64,000 bases of DNA from Pseudomonas panipatensis (GTDB lineage Bacteria > Pseudomonadota > Gammaproteobacteria > Pseudomonadales > Pseudomonadaceae). The DNA is taken from assembly GCF_900099785.1 (NCBI RefSeq), contig NZ_FNDS01000005.1, forward strand, positions 248,001-312,000. Reading direction: 5' to 3'. The position numbers and the translations under genes were made by a program. The notes under the pieces were generated by a model. That model had not been told where the DNA came from. It was given only the letters and a program-made list of their open reading frames with translations, and ran no database searches. This document shows, piece by piece, positions 48,103-56,581 of the stretch (position 1 is its first letter; each line of letters starts with the position of its first letter).

Positions 48103-48280
48103 CATTTTTGTGTTGTGAGTGGGCCTGCAGCCGGCGCAGCCTGAAAGGGGAGGTCGGACACCGATAAGCCGGCAGTGCGGTGATACGGAAAAACACCGGC
48201 AGGCCAAGCAGCTCCAAGTCCTCGTTTGCTCCGGGGCTGGCTTGGCCAGACGGCGTGGAAAGACACGCACACCAATTCCT

Positions 48281-48306
48281 GGCCCAGCCGATGCGCTGGG
48301 CCTTTT
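48281..48306 (+). terminator. tR'-like terminator before the lysis gene
   Basis: GGCCCAGC, 6-nt loop, GCTGGGCC, TTTT. It lies 33 bp before the holin start, in a ~290-bp leader without genes, like lambda tR' between pR' and S. I could not pick a clear late promoter upstream. Confidence 0.75.
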
Positions 48307-48338
48307 CATTTCCGCCCCGCAGAGGGGATATCGAGACC

Positions 48339-48668
48339 ATGAAAATGTCCGACAAGCCCGAGCTCTTGGCCATTGCACTGGCGTGGCTGAGTCAGCATGC
48401 CCCCGTTCTCTACGCTGGCGGCTTGTCCTTCCTGGTCGCGGTGACTCGGGTCATATACGGCGGCGGAACGCGGCGCCAAGCTCTGCTCGAGGCAGCGCTG
48501 TGCACGCTGATCACCCTGGGGCTGATCCCCGTTCTGGAGTGGCTTGGCCTTCCGCAGAACATGGCCACTGCTGCTGGCGTCTTCACCGGTTTCCTCGGTG
48601 TGAAGAAGCTCGCTGAGCTGGCCGACCGCATCGCTGACTGGAAGCTGCCGCGCGCTGGCGGACAGTGA
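48339..48668 (+). CDS. Lambda-S-like class I holin with dual start
   Basis: 109 residues starting MKMSDKPELLA, parallel to lambda S (MKMPEKHDLLA), where the two Met codons yield antiholin and holin. Three hydrophobic helices follow: LYAGGLSFLVAVTRVIY, LLEAALCTLITLGLIPVLEW and AGVFTGFLGVKKLAEL. The C-terminus is charged (RIADWKLPRAGG). It should form the lysis-timing lesion in the inner membrane. No endolysin gene follows. Confidence 0.88.
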   Translation: MKMSDKPELLAIALAWLSQHAPVLYAGGLSFLVAVTRVIYGGGTRRQALLEAALCTLITLGLIPVLEWLGLPQNMATAAGVFTGFLGVKKLAELADRIADWKLPRAGGQ

Positions 48669-48856
48669 TGGCCTGCGACTACTGCATGCGCCAACGTGAG
48701 CGCGCCAAGAGGCTACTGAGACTTGCTTATGACAGATCGCTCGATTTCCTCGTCGGTGCCGGTAACCCAGGAGCAGGCCAACCTGATCCTGCGGAACATG
48801 GAAGAGTTCAAGGCGATCATGCTGCAGCAGCTCCACGAGCAGGCCAGGACCAATGA
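48668..48856 (+). CDS. Possible small gene overlapping the holin stop
   Basis: 62 codons; the ATG directly overlaps the holin TGA region. The first half (MACDYCMRQRERAKRLLRLA) is plausible; the second half overlaps the next gene in another frame and is Ala/Gly/Pro-rich. It may be real, with coupling to the holin, or a shadow. Confidence 0.3.
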   Translation: MACDYCMRQRERAKRLLRLAYDRSLDFLVGAGNPGAGQPDPAEHGRVQGDHAAAAPRAGQDQ

Positions 48857-48956
48857 ACTCCTTGCTGCGTTGGCCGAGGCGCTGAGTGATGGCGAGGACT
48901 ATGGCGAGGATGGCTATGTCGATTCACCAACCTACCTGAACGGGAGTCCTCGCTGA
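48729..48956 (+). CDS. Small hypothetical protein before the HNH gene
   Basis: 75 residues: MTDRSISSSVPVTQEQANLI, a helix NMEEFKAIMLQQLHEQARTN, and an acidic Asp/Gly/Tyr-rich end (SDGEDYGEDGYVDSPTYL). It overlaps the HNH start by 1 bp. No family is recognised. Confidence 0.6.
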   Translation: MTDRSISSSVPVTQEQANLILRNMEEFKAIMLQQLHEQARTNELLAALAEALSDGEDYGEDGYVDSPTYLNGSPR

Positions 48957-49321
48957 TGCCCTTGCGCCCGCAGCGACCATGCCGATCCACTGGCTGCAAT
49001 GCACTGCACCGGAACTCCAATGGCTACTGCGATGCCCATGCCGACCTTGCCAAGGCCTGGGCAACCCGTCAGGGCTCAGGGCGCGGTGGTCGACCATGGC
49101 GTCGGTTGCGAGACAAAGTGCTGGCTCGGGACAAATACCTGTGCCGATGCGAGGAGTGCACCAGACTCGGCAGGTTGCGTGAGGCCAACGAGGTCGACCA
49201 CGTCATACCACTGGCCCTGGGAGGCTCGGACGAGCCTGGCAATCTGGTCGCCATCAACGATGATTGCCACCGTCGAAAGACGCAGCGAGAGGCCTTGCAG
49301 GCGCGCCGGAAGGTGCGATGA
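48956..49321 (+). CDS. HNH endonuclease
   Basis: 121 residues. Zinc cysteines are in the N-terminal half (CRSTGCNALH, CRCEECTR). The HNH motif is EVDHVIPLALGGSDEPGNLV followed by INDDCHRRKT. In HK97-type phages such a protein is encoded just before the terminase and is needed with it for cos cleavage and packaging. The position here is the same. Confidence 0.9.
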   Translation: MPLRPQRPCRSTGCNALHRNSNGYCDAHADLAKAWATRQGSGRGGRPWRRLRDKVLARDKYLCRCEECTRLGRLREANEVDHVIPLALGGSDEPGNLVAINDDCHRRKTQREALQARRKVR

Positions 49322-49421
49322 GGGGTAGGGGGAGGGGCAAAAGTTCAGGCTTCCACGCTCGGACACCGCGCCCCCAGTCGTTTTTTTACGCCCGCGAAAT
49401 TAAAAATTCAGGAGTTGCGCG
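49322..49421. other. Candidate cos region between HNH and terminase genes
   Basis: A 100-bp gap beginning with a G-rich run (GGGGTAGGGGGAGGGGC) and containing a T7 run. In HNH/P27-terminase phages the cos site usually lies here. No cut position can be assigned by eye. Confidence 0.35.
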
Positions 49422-49907
49422 ATGGGAGGCACCGCCACGGTCGCCGGCCGTGGCCGCAAACCCAAGCCGACGGCCAAGAAAGCGCTGGCCGGAAACCCCG
49501 GAAAACGAGCGCTCAATAAGGATGAACCCAAGTTTTCAACGGTCACCAACATAGAGCCGCCCGAGTGGCTGAGCGATCGCGCTGCGACCATGTGGCAGAT
49601 GCTGGTACCGGAGTTGCTGCGCGAGAGCGTCATCGCGCTGACTGACCTGCATAACGTCGAGGCGTTCTGTACTGCCTACGACAACTGGCGATCCGCACAG
49701 GAAGCAGTCTTTGAGCTTGGCATCGTGGTTGAGTCCTCCCAGGGTAGCCCGATGAAGAACCCGGCGTTGACCGCGGCAAACGAGGCGATGAGGCAGATCG
49801 TCACCTTCGGCTCCCTGCTGGGCCTGGACCCTGCCAGCCGCACACGAATCATTGGCGGCAACAAACAGAAATCAACCAACGAATTTGCCTCCCTTCTGAG
49901 TACCTGA
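49422..49907 (+). CDS. terS: Terminase small subunit (P27 family)
   Basis: 161 residues. The basic N-terminus ([20 protein letters not shown]) is typical of the P27 family. A helical core follows ([40 protein letters not shown]) and the end is [14 protein letters not shown]. It binds the packaging site. The stop overlaps the terminase large subunit start (TGATGG). Confidence 0.9.
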   Translation: MGGTATVAGRGRKPKPTAKKALAGNPGKRALNKDEPKFSTVTNIEPPEWLSDRAATMWQMLVPELLRESVIALTDLHNVEAFCTAYDNWRSAQEAVFELGIVVESSQGSPMKNPALTAANEAMRQIVTFGSLLGLDPASRTRIIGGNKQKSTNEFASLLST

Positions 49908-51634
49908 TGGCCAAGAGCGCTCACGCCAACGTCGACAAGGCGATGGCTTGGGCGAGGTCTGTTCTGCGCGGCCGTTTCCCGGCCTGCCGGTACATCCATC
50001 AGGCGATTGAGCGGCATTTCGACGATGTCGCCGCCAGCCGGGCGAAGAGCTACCCCTACAAGTTCGACCCGGCTCGTGCGGAGAAGAAGCTGAAGCTGAT
50101 CCAGCTCCTGCCGCACACAAAAGGCGAATGGGCCTTCAAGCGACAGCTGATCACGCTTGAGCCATGGCAGCTTTTCGGGTTGGCCTGCACCTTCGGCTGG
50201 GTCAGAAAGAAGAGTGGCTATAGGCGCTTCCGCGAAAGCTACTGGGAGGTGCCGCGTAAGAACGGCAAGTCGGTGATCGCCGCCGGCGTGGGCCTGAGCA
50301 TGTTCACCGCTGATAACGAGTTTGGCGCCGAGGTCTACTCGGGCGCCACAACCGAAAAGCAGGCTTGGGAGGTGTTCCGCCCGGCGCGGCTGATGGTGAA
50401 GCGCTCGCCGATGCTGATCGAGGCGGCCGGTATCGAGGTCAATGCCTCGAACATGAACATCCCGTCCGACAGCAGCCGCTTCGAGCCGTTGATCGGCAAC
50501 CCGGGTGATGGTGCGTCGCCGTCCTGCGCGATCATTGACGAGTTCCACGAGCACGACAGTTCGGCCCAGTACGACACCATGCTTACTGGTATGGGCGCCC
50601 GCCGCCAGCCGCTGATGTTCATCATCACGACCGCCGGGGCCAACATCGAAGGGCCTTGCTACGACAAGCGCCGCCAGGTGCTGGAGATGCTCGAAGGAAC
50701 GGTGCCGGATGATGAGTTGTTCGGCTACATCTGGACCCTGGACGAGGGGGACGACTGGACCGATCCGAAAAACCTGGCCAAGGCGAACCCATGCATGGGT
50801 GTGTCGGTGTTCCAGGAGTATCTGGAGAGCCAGTTGGCTCGGGCGATCCGCTCGGCGCGATTCACCAACACGTTCAAGACCAAGCACCTGAACCTATGGG
50901 TCAGCGCAAAGTCTGGCTTCTTCAACATGGAGAGCTGGAAGGCGTGCGAAGACACGACGCTCACGGTCGAGCAGTTCGAGGGGCAGGAGTGGGTGGCCGC
51001 CTTCGACCTGGCACGCAAGCTCGATATGAACTCCAGGGCCCGCCTGTTCTGGCGCGTCATCGATGGGAAAACCCATTACTACAGCGTTGGTCCCGCGTTT
51101 TGGGTGCCTGAGGACACCGCTTTCAACCCTGACAACCAGCGCATGTCGGAGCGCTTTCAGGCCTGGATCAACTCCGGCCACCTAGTGGCCACGAGCGGCG
51201 CTGAGGTCGATTACCGGGAGATCCTCGAGGACACCAAGGAGGCCAACCAATTGGCGCCGATTCGCGAGAGCCCGATCGACCCACACGGCGCCACCGGCCT
51301 CAGCCACGAACTCGACGACGAGGGTTTCAACCCGATCACGATCACCCAGAACTACACCAACATGTCGGACGGCATGAAGGAACTTGAGGCGGCCATTGAA
51401 GCGGGCCGGTTCCACCATGACGGCAACCCGATCATGACCTGGTGTATTGGCAACGTGATCGGCAAGCACCTCCCGGGCAACGACGACGTGGTGCGCCCAA
51501 TCAAGCAGGGCGAAGACAACAAAATCGACGGCGCGGTCGCGCTGATCATGGCCATCGGCCGAGTGCTCGCCAACGAGCCGCCGGAGAAAAACCTCTCCGA
51601 CCACATCGAGAAGCATGGAGTCCGGAGGCTCTGA
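49907..51634 (+). CDS. terL: Terminase large subunit
   Basis: 575 residues. The ATPase domain has a Walker A-like loop [13 protein letters not shown] (about 113-125) and Walker [11 protein letters not shown] (about 206-215), with the coupling motif MFIITTAGA. The RNase H-like nuclease domain begins with [13 protein letters not shown] (about 364) and ends near [14 protein letters not shown] (about 540). It packages DNA into proheads using ATP and cuts it at cos. Complete. Confidence 0.93.
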   Translation: MAKSAHANVDKAMAWARSVLRGRFPACRYIHQAIERHFDDVAASRAKSYPYKFDPARAEKKLKLIQLLPHTKGEWAFKRQLITLEPWQLFGLACTFGWVRKKSGYRRFRESYWEVPRKNGKSVIAAGVGLSMFTADNEFGAEVYSGATTEKQAWEVFRPARLMVKRSPMLIEAAGIEVNASNMNIPSDSSRFEPLIGNPGDGASPSCAIIDEFHEHDSSAQYDTMLTGMGARRQPLMFIITTAGANIEGPCYDKRRQVLEMLEGTVPDDELFGYIWTLDEGDDWTDPKNLAKANPCMGVSVFQEYLESQLARAIRSARFTNTFKTKHLNLWVSAKSGFFNMESWKACEDTTLTVEQFEGQEWVAAFDLARKLDMNSRARLFWRVIDGKTHYYSVGPAFWVPEDTAFNPDNQRMSERFQAWINSGHLVATSGAEVDYREILEDTKEANQLAPIRESPIDPHGATGLSHELDDEGFNPITITQNYTNMSDGMKELEAAIEAGRFHHDGNPIMTWCIGNVIGKHLPGNDDVVRPIKQGEDNKIDGAVALIMAIGRVLANEPPEKNLSDHIEKHGVRRL

Positions 51635-52857
51635 TGGGAATGTTCGCCAAGCTGCGGGGATGGTTCAGTAAGGGTAGTGACCCTCTGATCATCGACTCGC
51701 CGGACAAGCTCGCCCAGGTTCTAGGCGTGAGCTACGAAACCACTGCGGGTCAACGGGTTACGACCACCAGCGCGTTGCAGCAAACGGCTGTCTTCAATTG
51801 CGTGCGCGTGCTGGCTGAGTCGGTGGGCATGCTGCCCTGCAGGCTCTACAAACAGGACGGCCGAGATCGACTTCCGGCTACATCCCACCGCTTGTTCAGT
51901 CTGCTGTCGGTCGCGCCGAACGGGTACATGACTTCCCAGGAATTTTGGGAGCTTCTGGTGGCCTGCCTGTGCTTGCGCGGAAACTTCTACGCCTACAAGG
52001 TCATGGCGCTAGGCAACGTCGTGGAGTTGTTGCCGATCAACCCAGGTGCGGTGACGCCGAAGCTCAAAGACGACTGGTCGGTGGAGTACGACGTCAAATT
52101 CAAGAGCGGTGAGCGCACGCTGACCCAGGATGAAATATGGCATGTGCGGCTGTTCACCCTGGACGGCCTGACAGGCCTGAACCCCATCGCTTATGCCAGG
52201 GAAGCATTGGGCCTAGGCCAGGCGATGGACAAGCACGCCGCCAAGTTGTTTGCCAACGGTGCGGTTACCTCCGGGGTGCTGAAGACCAACGAAGAACTCA
52301 GCGACGAAGCGTTCGCCAGGCTGAAGGAGCAGTTCCAGGGCGAGCACATGGGCACGGCCAACGCCTACAAGCCCATGATTTTGGAGATGGGACTGGATTG
52401 GAAACCTATCAGCCTCAACCTCGCTGACACCCAGTTCATCGAGTCGAGAAAGATGACCGAGGCGCAGATCTGCGGTCTGTTCCGCGTGCCCCCGCACTTG
52501 GTTGCCAGTCTCGACAAGATGACCCTGAACAACATGGAGCAAATGGGCATGAGCTTCGTGAACTACGCGCTCGTGCCCATCCTGACGCGCGTAGAGGCTC
52601 GCATTCGCGTCGGCCTCTTGAGCGAGCAAGACGCGAAAACGCACTTCGCCAAGTTCAACGCTGGTGCTCTGATGCGGGGCGATCTGAACGGCCGTTACAC
52701 CTCCTACGGGAAGGGCATCCAGTGGGGAATTCTCAGCCCCAACGACTGCCGCGAGTTGGAAGACCTCAACCCGCGCGAAGGCGGCGATATCTACCTGACC
52801 CCGATCAACATGACCACCAACCCGGAGGCAGCCAATGCTGACCAAACAAAGGCTTGA
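51634..52857 (+). CDS. Portal protein (HK97 family)
   Basis: 407 residues, start overlapping the terL stop with CGGAGG upstream. Typical parts are ALQQTAVFNCVRVLAESVGM, LLVACLCLRGNFYAYKV, GLTGLNPIAYAREALGLGQA, and ICGLFRVPPHLVAS with NNMEQMGMSFVNYALVP. It forms the dodecameric DNA channel at the head vertex. It overlaps the protease gene by 23 bp. Confidence 0.92.
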   Translation: MGMFAKLRGWFSKGSDPLIIDSPDKLAQVLGVSYETTAGQRVTTTSALQQTAVFNCVRVLAESVGMLPCRLYKQDGRDRLPATSHRLFSLLSVAPNGYMTSQEFWELLVACLCLRGNFYAYKVMALGNVVELLPINPGAVTPKLKDDWSVEYDVKFKSGERTLTQDEIWHVRLFTLDGLTGLNPIAYAREALGLGQAMDKHAAKLFANGAVTSGVLKTNEELSDEAFARLKEQFQGEHMGTANAYKPMILEMGLDWKPISLNLADTQFIESRKMTEAQICGLFRVPPHLVASLDKMTLNNMEQMGMSFVNYALVPILTRVEARIRVGLLSEQDAKTHFAKFNAGALMRGDLNGRYTSYGKGIQWGILSPNDCRELEDLNPREGGDIYLTPINMTTNPEAANADQTKA

Positions 52858-53488
52858 TCTGCCGCTCACCATCAAGTCGGTCAGCGACACTGGAGAGTTC
52901 GAAGGCTACGGCTCCGTGTTCGGCGTCGAGGACAGCTACGGCGACGTCGTGGTGCGTGGTGCCTTCGAGGCCTCGCTGGCACGGTGGAAAGAGAAAGGCC
53001 GGCTTCCTGCACTGCTCTGGCAGCACGACAGCGCCGAGCCAATCGGCATCTACACCGAGATGCGCGAAGACGACACAGGCCTGTATGTGAAGGGCCGGCT
53101 GCTGATTGATGACGACCCGCTGGCGAAGCGTGCACATGCTCACATGAAGGCGGGAAGCCTATCCGGCTTGTCGATCGGCTACATGCTCGACGACTACGAA
53201 TACGACAAGGAGAAGGGCATTTGGCTGCTGAAGGCGATCGACCTCTGGGAAGTTTCCCTGGTCACCTTCCCGGCCAATGACGAGGCCCGCATCTCCGATG
53301 TGAAAAGCCTGCTGGCGCGTGGTGAGACGCCGCCGCCAAGCAAAGTGGAGCGAGCCCTGCGAGAGGTTGGGTTCTCTGGCTCCCAGGCCAAGGCCTTTAT
53401 GGCCAAAGGCTACAGCGCTGCCTGTCCGCGCGATGCGGATGTTGGCTCCGCGCTCGACTCCCTGAAGTCCCTGATCAAGTGCATGTAA
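52835..53488 (+). CDS. Prohead maturation protease (HK97 family)
   Basis: 217 residues, S78-type. FEGYGSVFGVEDSYGDVVVR opens the domain; the catalytic His is in ALLWQHDSAEPIG and the Ser in KAGSLSGLSIGY, with ISLVTFP-like EVSLVTFPANDEA closing it. The C-terminal tail (about 165-217) is helical. It cleaves the delta domain of the capsid protein during head maturation. Confidence 0.92.
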   Translation: MLTKQRLDLPLTIKSVSDTGEFEGYGSVFGVEDSYGDVVVRGAFEASLARWKEKGRLPALLWQHDSAEPIGIYTEMREDDTGLYVKGRLLIDDDPLAKRAHAHMKAGSLSGLSIGYMLDDYEYDKEKGIWLLKAIDLWEVSLVTFPANDEARISDVKSLLARGETPPPSKVERALREVGFSGSQAKAFMAKGYSAACPRDADVGSALDSLKSLIKCM

Positions 53489-53498
53489 GGAGAACCCC

Positions 53499-54701
53499 AT
53501 GCCTGCTGATATTCAAGATGTGAAACAGGTCGCCGAAGAACTCGGTGCCAAGTTCGAAGAGTTCAAACAGAAGAACGACAAGCGCGTCGATTCCCTCGAG
53601 GCCGAGAAGGGAAAACTGGTCGAGCAGGTCGAAGGCCTGAACGAAAAGCTCGGCGCACTCGATGAACTGAAGAGTGCGCTGGAGAAGGAAATTGCCGGCC
53701 TGAAGCGCCCGGATGGCACTGGCACCAAGGCTGCGAACGAGCACAAGACCGCCTTCATGCAGTTCGTGCGTAAGGGTGTCGATACTGGCCTTGGCGAGTT
53801 GCAGGCCAAGGCGCTCCAGATCGGCGTCGAGGCCGATGGCGGTTACGCCGTACCCGAAGAACTCGATCGCGCCATCATCGAGCTGCTTCGCGATGAGTCG
53901 CCGATGCGCCAGGTGTGCAATCAAATTACCGTCGGAACGCCGGATTACAAGAGACTGGTGAACCTCGGCGGCGCCGGTGCTGGCTGGGTCGGCGAAACCG
54001 CGCCCCGTCCGGAGACCGGAACCCCGGCCCTGGCACAGATCAACGCCTTCATGGGTGAGATCTACGCGAACCCGCAAGCCACCCAGACCAGCCTCGATGA
54101 CATGTTCTTCGACGCCGAGGGCTGGCTGAACAGCGAGGTGGGCCGCGAGTTCTCCGAGATGGAGGGCAGCGCCTTCCTGTTGGGCAATGGGACCAACAAG
54201 CCCAAGGGTGTGCTGGCTTACCCGCTCGCAGTTACCGGCGACAAGACTCGCCCTTACGGCACCCTGCAGAAGCTGATCAGCGGCACCGCTGGTGCGTTCA
54301 ACGGCGACAAGCTGATCGACTTGGTGCACGCCCTGAAAGCCGGCTATCGCAGCAGCGCCACCTGGATGATGAACAACCTGAGCGTTGCCTACGTCCGCAA
54401 ACTCAAGGATAGCGACGGCAACTACCTGTGGCGTCCCGGTCTGGAGGTAGGCCAGCCCTCCAGCCTGATCGGCTACGGCATCACCGAGAACGAGGACATG
54501 CCGGATATCGCGGCTGATGCCAATGCGCTGATGTTCGGTGACTTCAAGCGCGGCTACACCATCGTGGATCGCATCGGCACTCGCGTGTTGCGCGACCCCT
54601 ACACCAACAAGCCCTATGTTGGCTTCTACACCACCAAGCGTGTCGGCGGCATGCTCGTCGACTCCCAGGCGATCAAGGTTCTGACCCTGTCCGCGGCCTA
54701 A
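53499..54701 (+). CDS. Major capsid protein (HK97 fold)
   Basis: 400 residues. The first ~75 residues are a coiled-coil delta/scaffold domain (EELGAKFEEFKQKNDKRVDS, KLVEQVEGLNEKLGALDELK). The HK97 fold follows, with GGYAVPEELDRAIIELLRDE, the AQINAFMGEIYANPQATQ segment, FLLGNGTNKPKGVLAYP, and WMMNNLSVAYVRKLKDSDG. The last part is RDPYTNKPYVGFYTTKRVGG. AAGGAG lies upstream. The protease upstream would remove the delta domain. Confidence 0.95.
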   Translation: MPADIQDVKQVAEELGAKFEEFKQKNDKRVDSLEAEKGKLVEQVEGLNEKLGALDELKSALEKEIAGLKRPDGTGTKAANEHKTAFMQFVRKGVDTGLGELQAKALQIGVEADGGYAVPEELDRAIIELLRDESPMRQVCNQITVGTPDYKRLVNLGGAGAGWVGETAPRPETGTPALAQINAFMGEIYANPQATQTSLDDMFFDAEGWLNSEVGREFSEMEGSAFLLGNGTNKPKGVLAYPLAVTGDKTRPYGTLQKLISGTAGAFNGDKLIDLVHALKAGYRSSATWMMNNLSVAYVRKLKDSDGNYLWRPGLEVGQPSSLIGYGITENEDMPDIAADANALMFGDFKRGYTIVDRIGTRVLRDPYTNKPYVGFYTTKRVGGMLVDSQAIKVLTLSAA

Positions 54702-54745
54702 TCTGGGCGGCCGGCTTCGGCCGGCCATCCATGGAGGAAAGAGCT

Positions 54746-55024
54746 ATGCCCATGATTCTCGTCGAGAAGTCTTTCCCCTTCTCTCCAGACGGCAATGAAG
54801 TCATCACTGTTGAGGTGGGTGAACAAGACGTGTCCGAGCGCTGCGCGCTGGTGGCGGTGGAGCACCTGAAAGTGGCCACCCTAGTGGATGGCGTTCGTAC
54901 CGAAGTCGACCCGCTGAAAATGAAGGTTCCGGATCTGAAGGCGTGGCTTACTGCCAAGGGTGTTGCTTTCGACTCGACTGCTAACAAGGAAGCCCTGTTG
55001 GCACTGGTACCGAAAGATGATTGA
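54746..55024 (+). CDS. Small head protein with SAP/HeH-like end
   Basis: 92 residues; GGAGGA precedes the ATG at 54746. The N-terminal half is beta-like (ILVEKSFPFSPDGNEVITVE). The C-terminal ~35 residues (MKVPDLKAWLTAKGVAFDST, ALLALVP) look like a HeH/SAP helix-extended-helix motif. In HK97-type phages a gene at this place often encodes a head decoration or connector factor. Specific role unknown. Confidence 0.6.
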   Translation: MPMILVEKSFPFSPDGNEVITVEVGEQDVSERCALVAVEHLKVATLVDGVRTEVDPLKMKVPDLKAWLTAKGVAFDSTANKEALLALVPKDD

Positions 55025-55325
55025 TCTTTCCCGGCTGAAGAAGCATCTGCGCGTCGATGCGGACTTCACCGGAGACGACGACCTGATTGCTGGATATGAG
55101 GCGTCGGCAATCAGCGCTTTCGAGCTTTGGACGAATCGCACGCTTTTGCCATCGGATGGCGTACTCCCTGATCCGGTTGGCAACGCCATGCTTGCCACGC
55201 CGGCGATAGAGCAGGGTGTGCTCATGTTGGTTGGTCATTGGTATGACGCCAGGGAGGCATCACCCGAAGATATGCCTTCGTCCACGCGGGCGCTATGGCG
55301 CCCCCATCGCTGGGTGAATCTATGA
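55017..55325 (+). CDS. Head-tail connector protein (gp6-like)
   Basis: 102 residues, ATGA overlap with the previous gene. The gp6-like pattern is LSRLKKHLRVDADFTGDDDL, then YEASAISAFELWTNRTLLP and a late QGVLMLVGHWYDAREA. These proteins form the ring under the portal. Confidence 0.85.
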   Translation: MIDLSRLKKHLRVDADFTGDDDLIAGYEASAISAFELWTNRTLLPSDGVLPDPVGNAMLATPAIEQGVLMLVGHWYDAREASPEDMPSSTRALWRPHRWVNL

Positions 55326-55660
55326 AAGCTGGGCCGCTCCGCCACCTGGTGACCTTTCAGGAGAAGGTCAAGACTCGAAATCCAGAGTCCGGCGCCGTGG
55401 AGTACACATGGTCCGATCGCTGGGCCGGTGTCTATGCATCGGTGGAGCCGTTGTCGGCGCGCGATCTACTCGCTGCCAAGGCAGCCCAGACGGAGCTGAG
55501 CGCCCGCATCGTGATCCGCTACCGCGAAGGGGTGGAGCCGACGATGCGGATCGTCCACCGCGGCGCCATCTACGCCATCGTGGGCAAGCCACTCCCGGAC
55601 AAGAAGTCTGGCCGGGAGTACCTCACCATCCTGGTCAGCGAGGGCCTCACCGATGGCTGA
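55322..55660 (+). CDS. Head closure protein (SPP1 gp16-like)
   Basis: 112 residues, start 55322 overlapping the previous stop. Pattern: MKAGPLRHLVTFQEKVKTRN, WAGVYASVEPLSARDLLAA, ARIVIRYREGVEPTMRIVHR, and YAIVGKPLPDKKSGREYLTI. It plugs the head after packaging. Confidence 0.88.
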   Translation: MKAGPLRHLVTFQEKVKTRNPESGAVEYTWSDRWAGVYASVEPLSARDLLAAKAAQTELSARIVIRYREGVEPTMRIVHRGAIYAIVGKPLPDKKSGREYLTILVSEGLTDG

Positions 55661-56147
55661 CGGCGTCGAGTTCAGCATCACCGGTACCGACGACCTCGTG
55701 GGCAAGCTGCGTGAGCTGAGTTTCGACGTTCGCCGTAAGGGTGGCCGCACGGCGCTGCGCAAGGCGGTGTCGATCGTGGTCAGCAAGGCCAAGGATGGCG
55801 CACGCCGAATCGATGACCCCGATACGGGCCGGAGCATCGCCGACAACATCGCCATGCGCTGGAACGGCAAGCTGTTCAAGAGCACCGGCGACCTCGGGTT
55901 CAGAGTGGGCGTGCTGCATGGCGCGGTGCTCCCGAAGAAGGGGCAGCACCCCAGCCTGCAGGCGAATGCACCAACGCCGCACTGGCGCCTCTGGGAGTTC
56001 GGAACCTCGAAGATGAGGGCGGACCCGTTCATGCGAAGCGCGCTGGCGGACAGCATTTCCCTTGTCACTGACACATTCGTCAACGAGTACGAGCGGGCCA
56101 TTGACCGCGCAATCAGGAGTGCGGCGAAGGCCGCCAGGAGTGGCTGA
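55653..56147 (+). CDS. HK97 gp10-like tail-joining protein
   Basis: 164 residues. Pattern: DGVEFSITGTDDLVGKLREL, RRKGGRTALRKAVSIVVSKA, and WRLWEFGTSKMRADPFMRSA near the end. It is the tail-side completion protein. It overlaps the previous gene by 8 bp. Confidence 0.88.
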   Translation: MADGVEFSITGTDDLVGKLRELSFDVRRKGGRTALRKAVSIVVSKAKDGARRIDDPDTGRSIADNIAMRWNGKLFKSTGDLGFRVGVLHGAVLPKKGQHPSLQANAPTPHWRLWEFGTSKMRADPFMRSALADSISLVTDTFVNEYERAIDRAIRSAAKAARSG

Positions 56148-56512
56148 TGTACGCACCGATATTCACCATCTGCAACGCGGACTCAGGCGTTCAGGCCGTG
56201 CTCGGTGGGTCTCCCATTCGCCTCTATCCCTTCGGCGAGGCCGAGGAGGAGGTGGTTAAGCCCTACGCCACCTGGCAGGGCATCGGCGGGGCGCCGGAGA
56301 ACTACCTGGACCAGGCGCCGGATATCGACAGCTTTGCGCTACAGGTGGATGTCTACGGTCGGACAGCCGAGGAGGCCCGCGCCGCGGCCAGGGCGATCCG
56401 GGACGCCATCGAGCCGCATTCGCAGATCACGCGCTGGAACGGCGAAGACAAGGATTCGGCAACCGGCCTTTACCACTACAGCTTCGACGTCGACTGGTGG
56501 GTTGAGCGCTAG
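56147..56512 (+). CDS. Tail completion protein (DUF3168)
   Basis: 121 residues. Pattern: MYAPIFTICNADSGVQAVLG, PYATWQGIGGAPENYLDQAP, VDVYGRTAEEARAAARAIRD and a final beta strand YHYSFDVDWWVE. DUF3168 proteins end the tail tube at the head side (lambda U, SPP1 gp17). An intrinsic terminator follows before the tail tube gene. Confidence 0.88.
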   Translation: MYAPIFTICNADSGVQAVLGGSPIRLYPFGEAEEEVVKPYATWQGIGGAPENYLDQAPDIDSFALQVDVYGRTAEEARAAARAIRDAIEPHSQITRWNGEDKDSATGLYHYSFDVDWWVER

Positions 56513-56529
56513 AGCTGTCACGTCACACA

Positions 56530-56554
56530 GCCCGCCGCGTGCGGGCATTTTTTT
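56530..56554 (+). terminator. Intrinsic terminator before the tail tube gene
   Basis: GCCCGC, 5-nt loop, GCGGGC, A and seven Ts. It sits inside the late operon, so passage needs antitermination or only part of the transcripts go on. Confidence 0.75.
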
Positions 56555-56581
56555 GCCTTCAACCAACCCCAGGAGAACGCC

